Positions 7,519 through 16,975 of a stretch of DNA of 64,000 nucleotides are shown here, in pieces. Source of the DNA: Altererythrobacter ishigakiensis (GTDB lineage: Bacteria > Pseudomonadota > Alphaproteobacteria > Sphingomonadales > Sphingomonadaceae). The notes beneath the pieces were generated by a model, which was not told the DNA's origin, searched no databases, and saw nothing but the letters and a program-made list of their open reading frames with translations. The stretch is from positions 2,442,001-2,506,000 of the forward strand of contig NZ_CP015963.1 in NCBI RefSeq assembly GCF_001663155.1, given 5' to 3'. The number at the start of each line of letters is the position of its first letter. The stretch's first letter is position 1. The translations under genes and the position numbers were made by a program.

Positions 7519-9789
7519 TTAGTCCGTTTCTATATTGCGTTCGTCTGCCCAAGCCTTCAGCTCTGTGCGCAGATCTACGTCGGGGTCTGATAGCCATTCG
7601 GTCATCGCCTCGGTGATTTCTTTAAGGTCAACCCTTCGTACAAGTTCCTTGATAGGCCCGACACCGGCAGGTGTAATCGAAAGACGGCGATATCCGATGC
7701 CAAGCAAGGCCAATGCCTCCAGACGCCTGCCACCCATCTCGCCGCAAACAGCCAGATCAACGTTCTGCCCGACAAGGCTCTGCGAGACCCGGCGCATGAA
7801 GCGCATTATCGATGGGCTGAGCCAGTCGTAGCGTTCGGCAAGCTTAGGATTGGCGCGGTCCGCGGCAAACAGAAATTGGGTCAGATCATTGGTACCGACC
7901 GACAGGAAATTGACGCGCGGCGCCATGAGATCAAGCACCTCGGCAAGTGCCGGCACTTCCAGCATTGCGCCATACCGGATCGAAGCGGGCAACTGGCGCT
8001 TGGACTTGCGCATGAATTGTATCTGATCTTCAAAAACTTCCTTGGCTGCATCAAATTCCCATGGCTCTGAAACCATTGGGAACATCACATTCAGCTCGCG
8101 GCCCGCGGAAGCTTCGAGAAGGGATCGCGCCTGCGCCTTCAGCAATCCACCACGCTCCAATGCCAGGCGCAAGGCACGCCACCCCATGGCCGGGTTTTCA
8201 TCATGCTCCGCCTGCTCTGACTGGAGATAGGGCACTGCCTTGTCGCCGCCGATATCGACAGTTCGAAAGATCACCGGCTTGTCGCCCGCTGCATCCAGAA
8301 CATCGCGATACAGCCGGACTTGGCGTTCGCGCTGTGGCAGGGTTGCAGAAACAAGAAACTGAAACTCTGTGCGGAACAGGCCCACTCCATCTGCACCGGT
8401 CATTGCGAGCGCTGAAATGTCATCGCGCAGCCCGGCGTTCATCATTACCTGAATGCGCGTTCCACAGCGCGTGAATGGCTCCACGTCGCGCAGCTTGGCA
8501 TAGGCAGCCTGCCTCTCCCGAGATTTCTCGAACCGCGCGTCAAATGCTTGCGCAACTTGCGGAGACGGGCGTATCGTGGCGGTTGCCTGATCAGCATCAA
8601 GCAGGATCTCGTCGCCGTCACGGACCAGACCGCGAATGCCGCGGGCACGGCCCAGGACTGGCACACCCATGGCACGTGCAACGATCACAACATGCGCCGT
8701 GAGCGAGCCTTCCTCAAGGATCACACCTTTCAGGCGCCGACGGTCATATTCGAGCAATTCGGCAGGCCCCAGATTGCGTGCAATCAGAATGGTATCCTTC
8801 CGTAGCCCTTGTGAGGCGGCCGTGCCTAATTGACCCGATACAATCCGGAGCAAGCGATTGGACAGGTCCTCCAAATCGTGCATCCGGTCGGCCAGCAAGG
8901 GGTCGTCAATCTCACGCATGCGCATGCGCGTGCGCTGCTGGACACGCTCTATCGCGGCCTCAGCGGTCAGGCCGGAATCAATCGCTTCGTTGATGCGGCG
9001 GCCCCAGCCCTCATCATAAGCGAACATTTTATAGGTCTCGAGCACCTCTTCGTGCTCACCGCCAACACCGAACTCCGCCTGGTTGGCCATATGATCGATC
9101 TGTTCGCGCATCTTGTCGAACGCACGATAGACTCTCTGACGTTCAGCCTCGATGTCGTCAGCCACAACATGATCGATTGTAATGCGCGGCTGGTGATAGG
9201 TTGCGCTGCCAATGGCGAGTCCCTTCACCAAAGCCAGCCCGGATACGGTCTGTGTGCCTGTTTGCCCTTCGCTCAGGCCACGTGCACCCTCTTCATCAAT
9301 CAGCTCTGCATTGGCGATCAACTCTGACAGCACCATCGCTGTGGTTTGCAACGCTTCGATCTCGACGTCCTCGTAGCGCCGCGGATCGACATGCTGAACG
9401 TTCAGCACTCCCACCACACGCTCTCGATAGACAATCGGAACGCCGGCAAAGGAGTGGAATTTTTCTTCGCCTGTCTCAGGGCGATAAAGGAAATCAGGGT
9501 GTGCCTTTGCTTCGGCCAGATTCAACGTTTCATTGTTATGCGCAATTGTTCCGGTCAGGCCTTCGCCAATCGCCATGCGTGTCACGTGAACCGCGCCTTT
9601 GTTGAGGCCGCGGGTCGCAAACAATTCCAGCATTCCCTCGCGCAAGAGATAGATCGAGCAAACCTCGCTATCCAAACTATCGCCAACGATATCAACCACG
9701 CGATCCAGCTTGGCTTGCGCGTGCAATCGCGAAGCCATGACCTCGTGCAGACGAGTGAGGATCATGCGGGCCGAAGCTGCTGCTGTCAT
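7519..9789 (-). CDS. ptsP: PTS-Ntr enzyme I (phosphoenolpyruvate-protein phosphotransferase)
   Basis: First enzyme of the nitrogen-related phosphotransferase system; it autophosphorylates from PEP and passes phosphate to NPr. The 756-residue protein starts with a GAF domain at about 20-165 (YLLREGMLELFATRG, then GEGLTG), followed by the EI N-terminal domain, the swivelling domain with phospho-histidine H366 in LTAHVVIVARAMG, and the PEP-binding barrel with GADGVGLFRTEF and NDLTQF. The loop at the histidine reads LTAH instead of the common TSHA. Start at ATG 9789. No hpr or EIIA-Ntr gene is in the window. Confidence 0.95.
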   Translation of the reverse strand: MTAAASARMILTRLHEVMASRLHAQAKLDRVVDIVGDSLDSEVCSIYLLREGMLELFATRGLNKGAVHVTRMAIGEGLTGTIAHNNETLNLAEAKAHPDFLYRPETGEEKFHSFAGVPIVYRERVVGVLNVQHVDPRRYEDVEIEALQTTAMVLSELIANAELIDEEGARGLSEGQTGTQTVSGLALVKGLAIGSATYHQPRITIDHVVADDIEAERQRVYRAFDKMREQIDHMANQAEFGVGGEHEEVLETYKMFAYDEGWGRRINEAIDSGLTAEAAIERVQQRTRMRMREIDDPLLADRMHDLEDLSNRLLRIVSGQLGTAASQGLRKDTILIARNLGPAELLEYDRRRLKGVILEEGSLTAHVVIVARAMGVPVLGRARGIRGLVRDGDEILLDADQATATIRPSPQVAQAFDARFEKSRERQAAYAKLRDVEPFTRCGTRIQVMMNAGLRDDISALAMTGADGVGLFRTEFQFLVSATLPQRERQVRLYRDVLDAAGDKPVIFRTVDIGGDKAVPYLQSEQAEHDENPAMGWRALRLALERGGLLKAQARSLLEASAGRELNVMFPMVSEPWEFDAAKEVFEDQIQFMRKSKRQLPASIRYGAMLEVPALAEVLDLMAPRVNFLSVGTNDLTQFLFAADRANPKLAERYDWLSPSIMRFMRRVSQSLVGQNVDLAVCGEMGGRRLEALALLGIGYRRLSITPAGVGPIKELVRRVDLKEITEAMTEWLSDPDVDLRTELKAWADERNIETD

Positions 9790-9898
9790 ATGTGCGCTGC
9801 TATAGCAGGTTGTTAGCCAAGCGAAATGCTGTTCCGCAACAATTTCTCGCAGCGAGACGCAGGTAGGATCGGTTAATTACGAGAGTCTTCTGCTCGCC

Positions 9899-10054
9899 TC
9901 AGGCTTGCGCCAGCTCTTGTTTAATCTGCAGCTTGCGCTTCTTGAGATGTTGGATCGTCGCAGTATCAGGCGCAGGTCGGTTCAATTCCTCGCGCAGTTG
10001 CGCTTCAAGTCCGGCGTGTTTGTTCTGTAGCGCTTCGACATGGGACGTTGCCAT
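9899..10054 (-). CDS. DUF465 (YdcH-like) small protein, copy 1
   Basis: A 51-residue charged, helical protein of the DUF465 family, whose function is not established. From ATG 10054 it begins MATSHVEALQNKHAGLEAQL and ends with the typical HLKKRKLQIKQEL segment. A GAGGAG ribosome site lies a few bases before this ATG, so I rejected a 25-codon upstream extension. It is followed by ptsP on the same strand and is divergent from a second DUF465 gene at 10225. Protein length and motif fit the family well. Confidence 0.8.
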   Translation of the reverse strand: MATSHVEALQNKHAGLEAQLREELNRPAPDTATIQHLKKRKLQIKQELAQA

Positions 10055-10224
10055 CAACTCATCTCCTCTTCGCGTGAATACCGCAAGAGCGACTCGCCTA
10101 CGCGCGGACGAGCCGCGTGAAAGGATCAAACCATATAAAGGTTAACTTGAAAAGAGCGCACCTTCACGTATGCCTTTAACGGCACCCGATTGGTGATGGA
10201 CCAGGAAGGCAAGGAGGACGCCAA

Positions 10225-10422
10225 GTGAACGAGCAAGAGCTGCGCAAGCGATTGGAGCTGCTGCGCTCGGAACATCGTGACCTTGACGCCGCGATCACGG
10301 CGCTGACTGAGACGGGATCACAGGATCAGTTGCAGATCGCCAGGCTCAAGAAGCGAAAGCTTCGGCTGAAGGACCAGATTGCCATGATTGAGGATACCTT
10401 GCTGCCAGACATTATTGCGTGA
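10225..10422 (+). CDS. DUF465 (YdcH-like) small protein, copy 2
   Basis: A 65-residue helical protein with GTG start at 10225, preceded by an AAGGAGG ribosome site at 10211-10217. The segment RLKKRKLRLKDQI is nearly the same as the motif of the divergent copy at 9899-10054, which marks it as DUF465. The role is unknown; the pattern of charged heptads suggests a short coiled coil. It is followed 135 bases later by the rcdA-like gene. Confidence 0.8.
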   Translation: MNEQELRKRLELLRSEHRDLDAAITALTETGSQDQLQIARLKKRKLRLKDQIAMIEDTLLPDIIA

Positions 10423-10557
10423 TTTGTCCGGTGAAAGCTTGGTTTCCGCTTACAATATCAACGTTTCCGTACCGCTTTGGGACAGCGACCTGTAAAGCCG
10501 CGGAAAACATGGTTGCCAGACTGGACGCCGGTGGAAACTCCATCTTAACCCAACCTC

Positions 10558-11016
10558 ATGGCAAGTCCATCAAACCTTTCGCGCCCGATCATTGAGTCGC
10601 TTTACAGCGAGGCGTTGCTACTGGCCGACGAAGTTCGTTCGACGTTCGCGTTGGGCATGGGAGACGTTGCGCCTGATGCCAGCGACCGCCTGCGCCTTGC
10701 GCTTTCAAGCGAAGGTTTGAAAGCAACAACGCGCATGATGCATGTTTTGGCATGGCTACTGAACCAACGGGCCTATTTCGCCGGCGAACTCAGCGATTCA
10801 CAGCTACGTAGTCATGGTCGCCTGCCTGATGATCGTCCCAGCAACGAAGACGACCTTGAGTTGATGGAACAACCAACGCGAGAGCTGATCGAAGAAACGA
10901 TCCGCTTACATCGCCGGATTGCGCGACTCGACCAGGCCTGGGCGGATGAATTCGATGCGCAACCAGTGGTACATTCGATGCGCGCCCGCCTGGACCGCGC
11001 CATCAGTATGCACTGA
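10558..11016 (+). CDS. rcdA: RcdA-like DUF1465 protein (possible regulator of CtrA degradation)
   Basis: A 152-residue alpha-helical protein of the DUF1465 family. In Caulobacter the member RcdA is an adaptor that helps ClpXP degrade the cell-cycle regulator CtrA. The core EGLKATTRMMHVLAWLLNQRA, read here at about 53-73, matches the conserved RLTTRLMQxASWLL-type segment of that family. Start at ATG 10558. It converges on glpK with only 6 bases between stops. Family membership is from recalled motifs; whether it acts on CtrA here is inference. Confidence 0.65.
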   Translation: MASPSNLSRPIIESLYSEALLLADEVRSTFALGMGDVAPDASDRLRLALSSEGLKATTRMMHVLAWLLNQRAYFAGELSDSQLRSHGRLPDDRPSNEDDLELMEQPTRELIEETIRLHRRIARLDQAWADEFDAQPVVHSMRARLDRAISMH

Positions 11017-11022
11017 TTGACA

Positions 11023-12492
11023 TTACGCCGCTGCCAGCGCCTTTCGCCAAGCTGCCAAGCGCCCTGAGCGAATTTGCTCCGGCATGGTTGGCGCGAATTC
11101 CTGCAAATGTCCGCGCATAGCCGTCGCCGAGCTTTCAAGATCGGCATGGATGCCAGCACCAGCAGCTGCAAGCATAGCAGCGCCCAATGCCGTGGTCTCG
11201 ACGAACTCAGGTCGCTCGACCGGCAAGTTAAGAATATCTGCCAGGTCCTGCGCCATCCAGTCGTTGGCACTCATCCCGCCGTCAATCCGTAGTCTTTGCC
11301 AGGGCGCTCCGTCGGCGGCGAACGCGGTGGCCAGATCGTGCGTCTGATGCGCCATGGCTTCAAGGGCGGCGCGGGCGAGCTCCGCCTTGCCGCTGGCAAA
11401 GCTAAGCCCGTTGATCACGCCGCGTGCTTCGGCACGCCAATGCGGGGCACCTAATCCACTCAAGGCAGGGACAATTGTTACGCCGCCGCTATCAGGTATG
11501 GATCGCGCCAATTCTTCTGTCTGGCTGGCAACATCGACAATACCGAGTGAATCACGAAGCCATTGCACAAGGCTGCCCGCGACAAAGACAGAGCCCTCCA
11601 ACGCATAGGTGCGCTGACCATCAATCTGGTACAGCACCGTACCCAGCAACCGGTTGGCTGAGCGCGGTATCTCGCCCCCTTTGTTGGTCAGCACGAAGGC
11701 ACCAGTGCCGTAAGTTGATTTGGTCTCCCCCGGTGAAAGGCAGGCCTGCCCTATCGTCGCCGCTTGCTGGTCACCCGCAAGGCCAGTGATGGGAATCTCG
11801 CGACCAAGCCACTCGGCCTTTGCAACAGCGATTTCGCCTGCGCTATCAACGACATCTGGCAGCGCCGAACGGGGCACGCCGAACAGGTCGCAGAGTTCCG
11901 AGTCAAACGCAGCTCCATCAAGCGCGAGTAACAACGTACGGCTTGCATTGCTGGCATCGGACACATGTTCTCCACCCGACAGCTTGTAGATCAGCCAGCT
12001 CTCTATTGTGCCGAAGGCCAGTGATCCGCTCTTGGCGGCAGCTTGGACTGCCGGCTCATTGTCCAGCATCCAACGCATTTTTGTTCCGGAGAAGTAAGGG
12101 TCAAGCAAAAGCCCGGTGCGTGTCTGGACTTCTTCCTCATGCCCTGCGTCACGCAATTCCGCACAAAAGTCTGCGGTCCGGCGATCCTGCCACACAATCG
12201 CCCGGCACAGCGGCTCTCCCGTCGCTTTGTCCCAAGCCACCACAGTTTCACGCTGATTGGTGATCCCGATGCAGGTGATCCTGTCGGCCTCACCCGCCTG
12301 CTCGGTGACATCGCGCACGCAGGCGAGAGTCTTCTCCCAAATCTCTGACGCGTCATGCTCGACCCAACCGGGCTTGGGATAATGCTGTTCCAATTCGCGC
12401 TGCGCCACATGATGCAGCTTGCCCGCATGATCAAACAGCATCGCACGTGTCGATGTCGTCCCTTCGTCCAGAACAAGAATGAATTCGCTCAA
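11023..12492 (-). CDS. glpK: Glycerol kinase
   Basis: FGGY-family kinase that makes sn-glycerol-3-phosphate from glycerol and ATP. The N-terminus FILVLDEGTTSTRAML is the conserved phosphate-binding start of GlpK, and the C-terminal part has MAHQTHDLA and DGGMSANDW. I place the start at TTG 12492, giving 489 residues, because GGAG lies 6 bases before it and the protein then begins MSEFILVLD as homologues do. The longer ATG forms at 12540 or 12546 would abut the divergent hydrolase gene and add an unconserved leader. No glpF, glpD or glp repressor gene is adjacent. Confidence 0.93.
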   Translation of the reverse strand: MSEFILVLDEGTTSTRAMLFDHAGKLHHVAQRELEQHYPKPGWVEHDASEIWEKTLACVRDVTEQAGEADRITCIGITNQRETVVAWDKATGEPLCRAIVWQDRRTADFCAELRDAGHEEEVQTRTGLLLDPYFSGTKMRWMLDNEPAVQAAAKSGSLAFGTIESWLIYKLSGGEHVSDASNASRTLLLALDGAAFDSELCDLFGVPRSALPDVVDSAGEIAVAKAEWLGREIPITGLAGDQQAATIGQACLSPGETKSTYGTGAFVLTNKGGEIPRSANRLLGTVLYQIDGQRTYALEGSVFVAGSLVQWLRDSLGIVDVASQTEELARSIPDSGGVTIVPALSGLGAPHWRAEARGVINGLSFASGKAELARAALEAMAHQTHDLATAFAADGAPWQRLRIDGGMSANDWMAQDLADILNLPVERPEFVETTALGAAMLAAAGAGIHADLESSATAMRGHLQEFAPTMPEQIRSGRLAAWRKALAAA

Positions 12493-12549
12493 TTCTCTCT
12501 CCAAATTAGCTGGCGTGACATGTGCACGACCTTCCCCCATATGCAAGTC

Positions 12550-13422
12550 ATGGCTTTACCACCCGAACCTTGGCCCACGGGCATCGCCGAGCAATGCGAG
12601 CCGCTGGTGCGGCGCGTCCTCGCTCCTAACCCGTCACCCTATACCTATACCGGCACGCAGACCTATATCGTGGGCAATGCGGGCGATGTGGCGGTGATTG
12701 ATCCGGGTCCAGCGGAACCTGAACATATCGATGCCATCGTCGCTGCGGTTGGCGATGCCAAAGTCACCGCGATCATGTGCACGCACACGCATCGCGACCA
12801 CTCTCCAGCTGCCACCCCCTTGGCAGAGCGCACCGGCGCACCGATTGTGGGCTGCGCACCGTTGGTGATCGACAGTGATCTGCCGCGCAGTGACGAAGCA
12901 TTCGACACCACCTATGCGCCGGACCGCGTATTGGTAGACGGCGAAGCGATGACAGGCGAAGGATGGACACTGCGCGCGGTTCACACCCCTGGCCACACGT
13001 CAAACCACCTCTGCTTTGCCTTGGAAGAGAGCGGCGCACTGTTCACCGGCGACCATGTCATGGGCTGGTCCACCAGCGTCGTCATTCCGCCGGATGGCGA
13101 CATGGGTGACTACATGGCGAGCCTGGAACGACTGCAAGCGCGCGAGGACCGCGTGTATTATTCAGCACATGGCGAGCCAATTGAAAAACCGCGTCAGTTG
13201 GTGCGCGGGATGATGGGCCATCGCCGCCAGCGCGAGAGCCAGATATTGCGACTGCTAGGCGAGCAAGCGCGAACTATCCCGGACTTCATTCCGGAGATGT
13301 ATAAGGGTTTGGACGAACGCCTGCACAAGGCCGCGCAGATGAGTGTGATGGCGCATTTGCTTGATCTGGAAAAACGCGGGCTTGTGGCGCAAGACACAAA
13401 CGACACCTGGCACGCGAATTGA
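12550..13422 (+). CDS. MBL-fold metallo-hydrolase (LACTB2-like)
   Basis: Metallo-beta-lactamase-fold hydrolase of the glyoxalase II / LACTB2 type. The zinc motif HTHRDH is at residues 79-84, followed by HTPGHTSNH and the bridging aspartate in FTGDHVMGW. A C-terminal winged-helix-like region (MAHLLDLEKRGLV) fits LACTB2-type proteins, some of which are nucleases and others thioesterase-like, so the substrate cannot be named. ATG 12550 gives MALPPEPWP; an in-frame ATG at 12541 adds three residues. The gene is divergent from glpK. Confidence 0.85.
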   Translation: MALPPEPWPTGIAEQCEPLVRRVLAPNPSPYTYTGTQTYIVGNAGDVAVIDPGPAEPEHIDAIVAAVGDAKVTAIMCTHTHRDHSPAATPLAERTGAPIVGCAPLVIDSDLPRSDEAFDTTYAPDRVLVDGEAMTGEGWTLRAVHTPGHTSNHLCFALEESGALFTGDHVMGWSTSVVIPPDGDMGDYMASLERLQAREDRVYYSAHGEPIEKPRQLVRGMMGHRRQRESQILRLLGEQARTIPDFIPEMYKGLDERLHKAAQMSVMAHLLDLEKRGLVAQDTNDTWHAN

Positions 13423-13474
13423 CGCGAGCGGCATTGCGCAGCTAACCTGACCCCGAGGACACTGGGGGAAAATC

Positions 13475-14254
13475 ATGGCAACTTTGGCCGACAGCAAGCC
13501 GTTGGGCTATTCTGGCGAGAGCACGCGCTTCTTTACTATCATGGCATGCATCATGTCGTTGGTGATCGTAGCCGGATTTTCAATCCAGCTTGCCATGGGT
13601 CGTTCCAGCTTCGATGTGCCTTGGCCCTATCACGTACACGGCGTGATTTTCATGAGTTGGCTCGGGCTGTACCTGGCACAACACCTCTCTATGGCGAGCG
13701 GCAATAAAGCGCTACACGTCAGGCTCGGTAAGCTGTCCTATATTATGATTCCCGCGATGGTTGCGGCCGGCACGCTCATCATGATCGCCGTCGCCCAACG
13801 CACCGGCGGCCCGTTCTTCTTCCATGTCAGCGAGTTCCTGTGGAGCAATCTGGCTTTGGTCTGGCTATTTGGCGGGCTCGCATTCTGGTCTCTCAAGAGC
13901 CGCCGCTATACAGGCTGGCACCGCCGCCTGATGCTGTGCGCGATGGCAATCCTGACCGGACCGGGGCTTGGCCGTCTGTTACCCTTGCCGCTGATGATCC
14001 CGCATGCGTGGACAATCACGACCGTCTCGACCATGATCTTTCCTATCATCGGCATGATTGTAGACTGGCGTAAGAACGGTCGAGTTCACCCCGCCTATTT
14101 TTGGGGACTGGGGCTTTATGTTGTGGTGTTTTTGGCAACGGTCGCGATATCGCACACTGGGCCGGGCATGGCAGTGACAGAATGGCTAATCGAAGGCACT
14201 CCAGGTGCAGATCGCCCTATAGAAGCCTTCCTGCCGCCCGGGTTCAGCATGTAA
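13475..14254 (+). CDS. Integral membrane protein of unknown function (about seven segments)
   Basis: A 259-residue hydrophobic protein with about seven predicted transmembrane stretches and a soluble acidic C-terminal tail. I do not recognise the family. Conserved-looking features are a YHVHG stretch opening the second segment, AQHL at its end, and a WHRRLM turn after the central segments, a pattern of histidines that would fit heme or metal contact but is not diagnostic. GGGGG precedes ATG 13475. It sits 52 bases after the metallo-hydrolase on the same strand and converges on an acyl-CoA synthetase gene. Confidence 0.7.
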   Translation: MATLADSKPLGYSGESTRFFTIMACIMSLVIVAGFSIQLAMGRSSFDVPWPYHVHGVIFMSWLGLYLAQHLSMASGNKALHVRLGKLSYIMIPAMVAAGTLIMIAVAQRTGGPFFFHVSEFLWSNLALVWLFGGLAFWSLKSRRYTGWHRRLMLCAMAILTGPGLGRLLPLPLMIPHAWTITTVSTMIFPIIGMIVDWRKNGRVHPAYFWGLGLYVVVFLATVAISHTGPGMAVTEWLIEGTPGADRPIEAFLPPGFSM

Positions 14255-14269
14255 TTAGAGCGCTTTGCG

Positions 14270-15877
14270 TCAGCTATATTCCCCCTTCGCAAACGCTTCG
14301 GCCATGGCAAACTTCTGGATCTTGCCTGATCCGGTCAGCGGAAATTCCTTCACCCACACCCAATGCGCGGGCGTTTTCTGAGGCGACAGCCGTTCCCGGA
14401 TAAAGGCACGCAGTTCGCCATCCTCGGGGCGCTCAGCGCCGTCCGCCAGCCTCAAAAACGCAGCAACAATCTCGCCCCATTTCTTATCCGGCACACCTGC
14501 CACCGCGATCTCTGCAATGGCTGGATGCTCTAGCAGCGCAGCTTCAATCTCTGCCGGGAACAAGTTCTCGCCGCCGCGAATGATCATCTCTTTCACACGG
14601 CCCGTGATCTTCACATACCCACGACTGTCCATGCTTCCCAAGTCACCGGTATGCAGCCAGCCATCGGCATCGATTGTTTCAGCCGTGGCCTGAGGATTGT
14701 CGTTATAGCCGGTCATCATGTTGAAGCCGCGCATGCAAATCTCGCCCTGCTCGCCCGGCGCGCAAATTGAATTGTCCGAGGGATTGCGGATCGCGACTTC
14801 CATATGGCTGCACGGCTGGCCGATTGTCTCGGTCAAGTCGGCACCTTGATCTGTCGGCCAAGCGGCAGTGATGGCTGGCGAAGTCTCGGTCTGGCCGTAG
14901 ACGATCAGGATCGGCACCCCGAAAACCTCTTGCGCGGCGCGATTGAGTTCCGGTTGGACCATGGCCCCGCCACTTACGATGGTCTCGACACAGCGCACAT
15001 CCGTGCCTGTGGCTTTTGCCGCCTCGATCAGCGCAAAGATCATCGTCGATACGCCGCCAATGACTTCTGGCTTTTCGCGGGCGATGCCAGTCACGACCGC
15101 CGCCGGATCGAACAATGTTACCAAGAGCAAAGTCGCACCATGGCTCAAGGAGCCCAAGACGCACACTGCGCTGCCCGCCGTATGAAACAAGGGGAACGGG
15201 CAGAGCACCTGTTTTCCCGGAGCGAGATTCCAACGCACAAACACATCGTGATTGCTTTGCACCAACCCGTGCTGATGCAGCAGCACGCCCTTGGGAAAAC
15301 CGGTGGTGCCAGAGGTATACTGGATCATGCAGATGTCATGCGGCTTGGTTTCGCGCAGCGCGCCATCGCCCTCGCCTGCGAACAGCTCGGCATGGTCTTC
15401 GATATCAATGATGTAGTCTTGCGCAGGCAAACCAGCGGCGGCTTCATCGACTATGGGTCGTAGTGCGCTGCCGCGCACTTGCGGCTGGTAATAGACGGCC
15501 CCCGAACTGGATTGCTCAAGCACATATCGCACTTCGCGCGGCGTGAAGGATGGATTGACCGTGACCAGCGTCAGCCCTGCCATTGCTGCGCCTAGCTGTA
15601 CGATCACCCATTCAGGGCAATTGCCCGCCATGATCGCGATCCGCGTGCCAGCGGGGTGCCGCGCCGCCAATGCTCGCCCGCATCGCTTCGCATCACCTAA
15701 CAACTCGGCATAGGTCCATTCGCGCCCAATCGAGCCATCATGCAGCATCTCGCGAAGTGCCAAACCCTCCGGTCGAATTTCCACCTGTTCGCGCAGCATC
15801 GCTTCGATCGTGCGTTCGCGCATTTCGGTGTCAGCCTGCGCCGGGCAGTAGGCTTCTTTCAGGTCCAGCTTATACAT
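14270..15877 (-). CDS. Acyl-CoA synthetase (AMP-binding enzyme)
   Basis: ATP-dependent acyl-CoA ligase of the ANL superfamily, 535 residues. The nucleotide loop YTSGTTGFPKG, the YGQTETSP motif, the TGDLG hinge aspartate and the C-terminal lysine region SGKIQKF are all present in order. This set is typical of FadD-like medium or long chain fatty acyl-CoA ligases, but chain length cannot be read from sequence. No signal peptide, so cytoplasmic or membrane-associated. It stands alone, divergent from nadA; start ATG 15877. Confidence 0.9.
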   Translation of the reverse strand: MYKLDLKEAYCPAQADTEMRERTIEAMLREQVEIRPEGLALREMLHDGSIGREWTYAELLGDAKRCGRALAARHPAGTRIAIMAGNCPEWVIVQLGAAMAGLTLVTVNPSFTPREVRYVLEQSSSGAVYYQPQVRGSALRPIVDEAAAGLPAQDYIIDIEDHAELFAGEGDGALRETKPHDICMIQYTSGTTGFPKGVLLHQHGLVQSNHDVFVRWNLAPGKQVLCPFPLFHTAGSAVCVLGSLSHGATLLLVTLFDPAAVVTGIAREKPEVIGGVSTMIFALIEAAKATGTDVRCVETIVSGGAMVQPELNRAAQEVFGVPILIVYGQTETSPAITAAWPTDQGADLTETIGQPCSHMEVAIRNPSDNSICAPGEQGEICMRGFNMMTGYNDNPQATAETIDADGWLHTGDLGSMDSRGYVKITGRVKEMIIRGGENLFPAEIEAALLEHPAIAEIAVAGVPDKKWGEIVAAFLRLADGAERPEDGELRAFIRERLSPQKTPAHWVWVKEFPLTGSGKIQKFAMAEAFAKGEYS

Positions 15878-15988
15878 CGCAAATCTCTCCCGCCTTGAAT
15901 GCTATCACAGTTGCGACCTAAAGCGCTCGCAAAATGGCACATCCTGCCTATATGGGAAGCAGAATTTACAGCTGACTGGACACCCTGA

Positions 15989-16975
15989 ATGAGCATCGAG
16001 ACCAAAGTCCCCACCGGTGAAGACCTGCTCGCGGAAATCGACCGCCTGCGCAAAGAGCGCAATGCGGTAATCCTCGCGCATTATTACCAGACGCCCGATA
16101 TTCAGGATATCGCGGATTTCGTTGGGGACTCGCTCGAACTGTCGAGAAAGGCCGCCGAGACCGATGCAGATGTGATCGCATTTTGCGGCGTGAAATTCAT
16201 GGCCGACACTGCAAAGATACTGTCGCCGGAAAAGATCGTCGTGCTGCCAGATATGGACGCAGGCTGCTCACTCGAAGACAGCTGCCCACCGGAGAAATTC
16301 AAAGCTTTCCGCGAAGCGCACCCGGATCATATTGCGCTGACCTACATCAACTGCTCGACCGAAGTGAAAGCGCTGAGCGACGTAATCGTCACCAGCTCCA
16401 GCGCGGAAACGATCCTTCAGCAGATTCCTGAAGACCAGAAAATCATTTTCGGGCCAGACCGCCACCTGGGCGGTTATCTCAGCCGCAAGTTTGATCGCGA
16501 AATGTTGCTTTGGCCGGGCGTATGTATCGTCCATGAGGCCTTCAGCGAAACCGAATTGCTGAAGCTGAAGGAACAGCATCCGGGCGCACCGGTCGCGGCA
16601 CACCCAGAATGTCCGCCCGCGATCATCGATCATGCGGATTATGTTGGTTCGACCAGTGGTATCCTGAAATTCGCACAGGAGTTTGAAGGTGATACGCTGA
16701 TCGTAGCGACCGAGCCGCACATTATGCACCAGATGGAGAAAGCTCTGCCGGAGAAGACCTTCATTGGTGCGCCAGGCGCAGACGGCAACTGCAACTGCAA
16801 TATCTGCCCCTACATGGCGCTCAACACGATGGAGAAGCTCTACGTCGCGCTGCGCGATCTGGAACCACGCATCGAGATCGAGGAAGGCCTGCGGTTGAAA
16901 GCCAAGGCGAGCCTGGACAAGATGCTGGAAATGGCAGGCAATACCGTTGGGAAAGGCGATTTGGGCAAGATCTAA
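15989..16975 (+). CDS. nadA: Quinolinate synthase A
   Basis: Iron-sulfur enzyme that condenses iminoaspartate with dihydroxyacetone phosphate to quinolinate for NAD synthesis. The 328-residue protein shows AHYYQTPDIQDIADFVGDS near the N-terminus, HPECPP in the middle and the cysteine-rich NCNCNICPYM near residues 271-280, consistent with the [4Fe-4S] cluster ligands. Start ATG 15989. nadB and nadC, often adjacent, are not in view. The stop overlaps the stop of the convergent EamA gene by 4 bases. Confidence 0.95.
   Translation: MSIETKVPTGEDLLAEIDRLRKERNAVILAHYYQTPDIQDIADFVGDSLELSRKAAETDADVIAFCGVKFMADTAKILSPEKIVVLPDMDAGCSLEDSCPPEKFKAFREAHPDHIALTYINCSTEVKALSDVIVTSSSAETILQQIPEDQKIIFGPDRHLGGYLSRKFDREMLLWPGVCIVHEAFSETELLKLKEQHPGAPVAAHPECPPAIIDHADYVGSTSGILKFAQEFEGDTLIVATEPHIMHQMEKALPEKTFIGAPGADGNCNCNICPYMALNTMEKLYVALRDLEPRIEIEEGLRLKAKASLDKMLEMAGNTVGKGDLGKI

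Noticed and set aside
10142..10178. CtrA binding sites between the DUF465 genes
   Set aside because: Two TTAAC elements are 31 bases apart, not the TTAA-N7-TTAA spacing, so only chance half-sites can be claimed.
12493..12546. Longer N-terminus for glycerol kinase
   Set aside because: The extra residues are unlike the family and would leave almost no space before the divergent gene.
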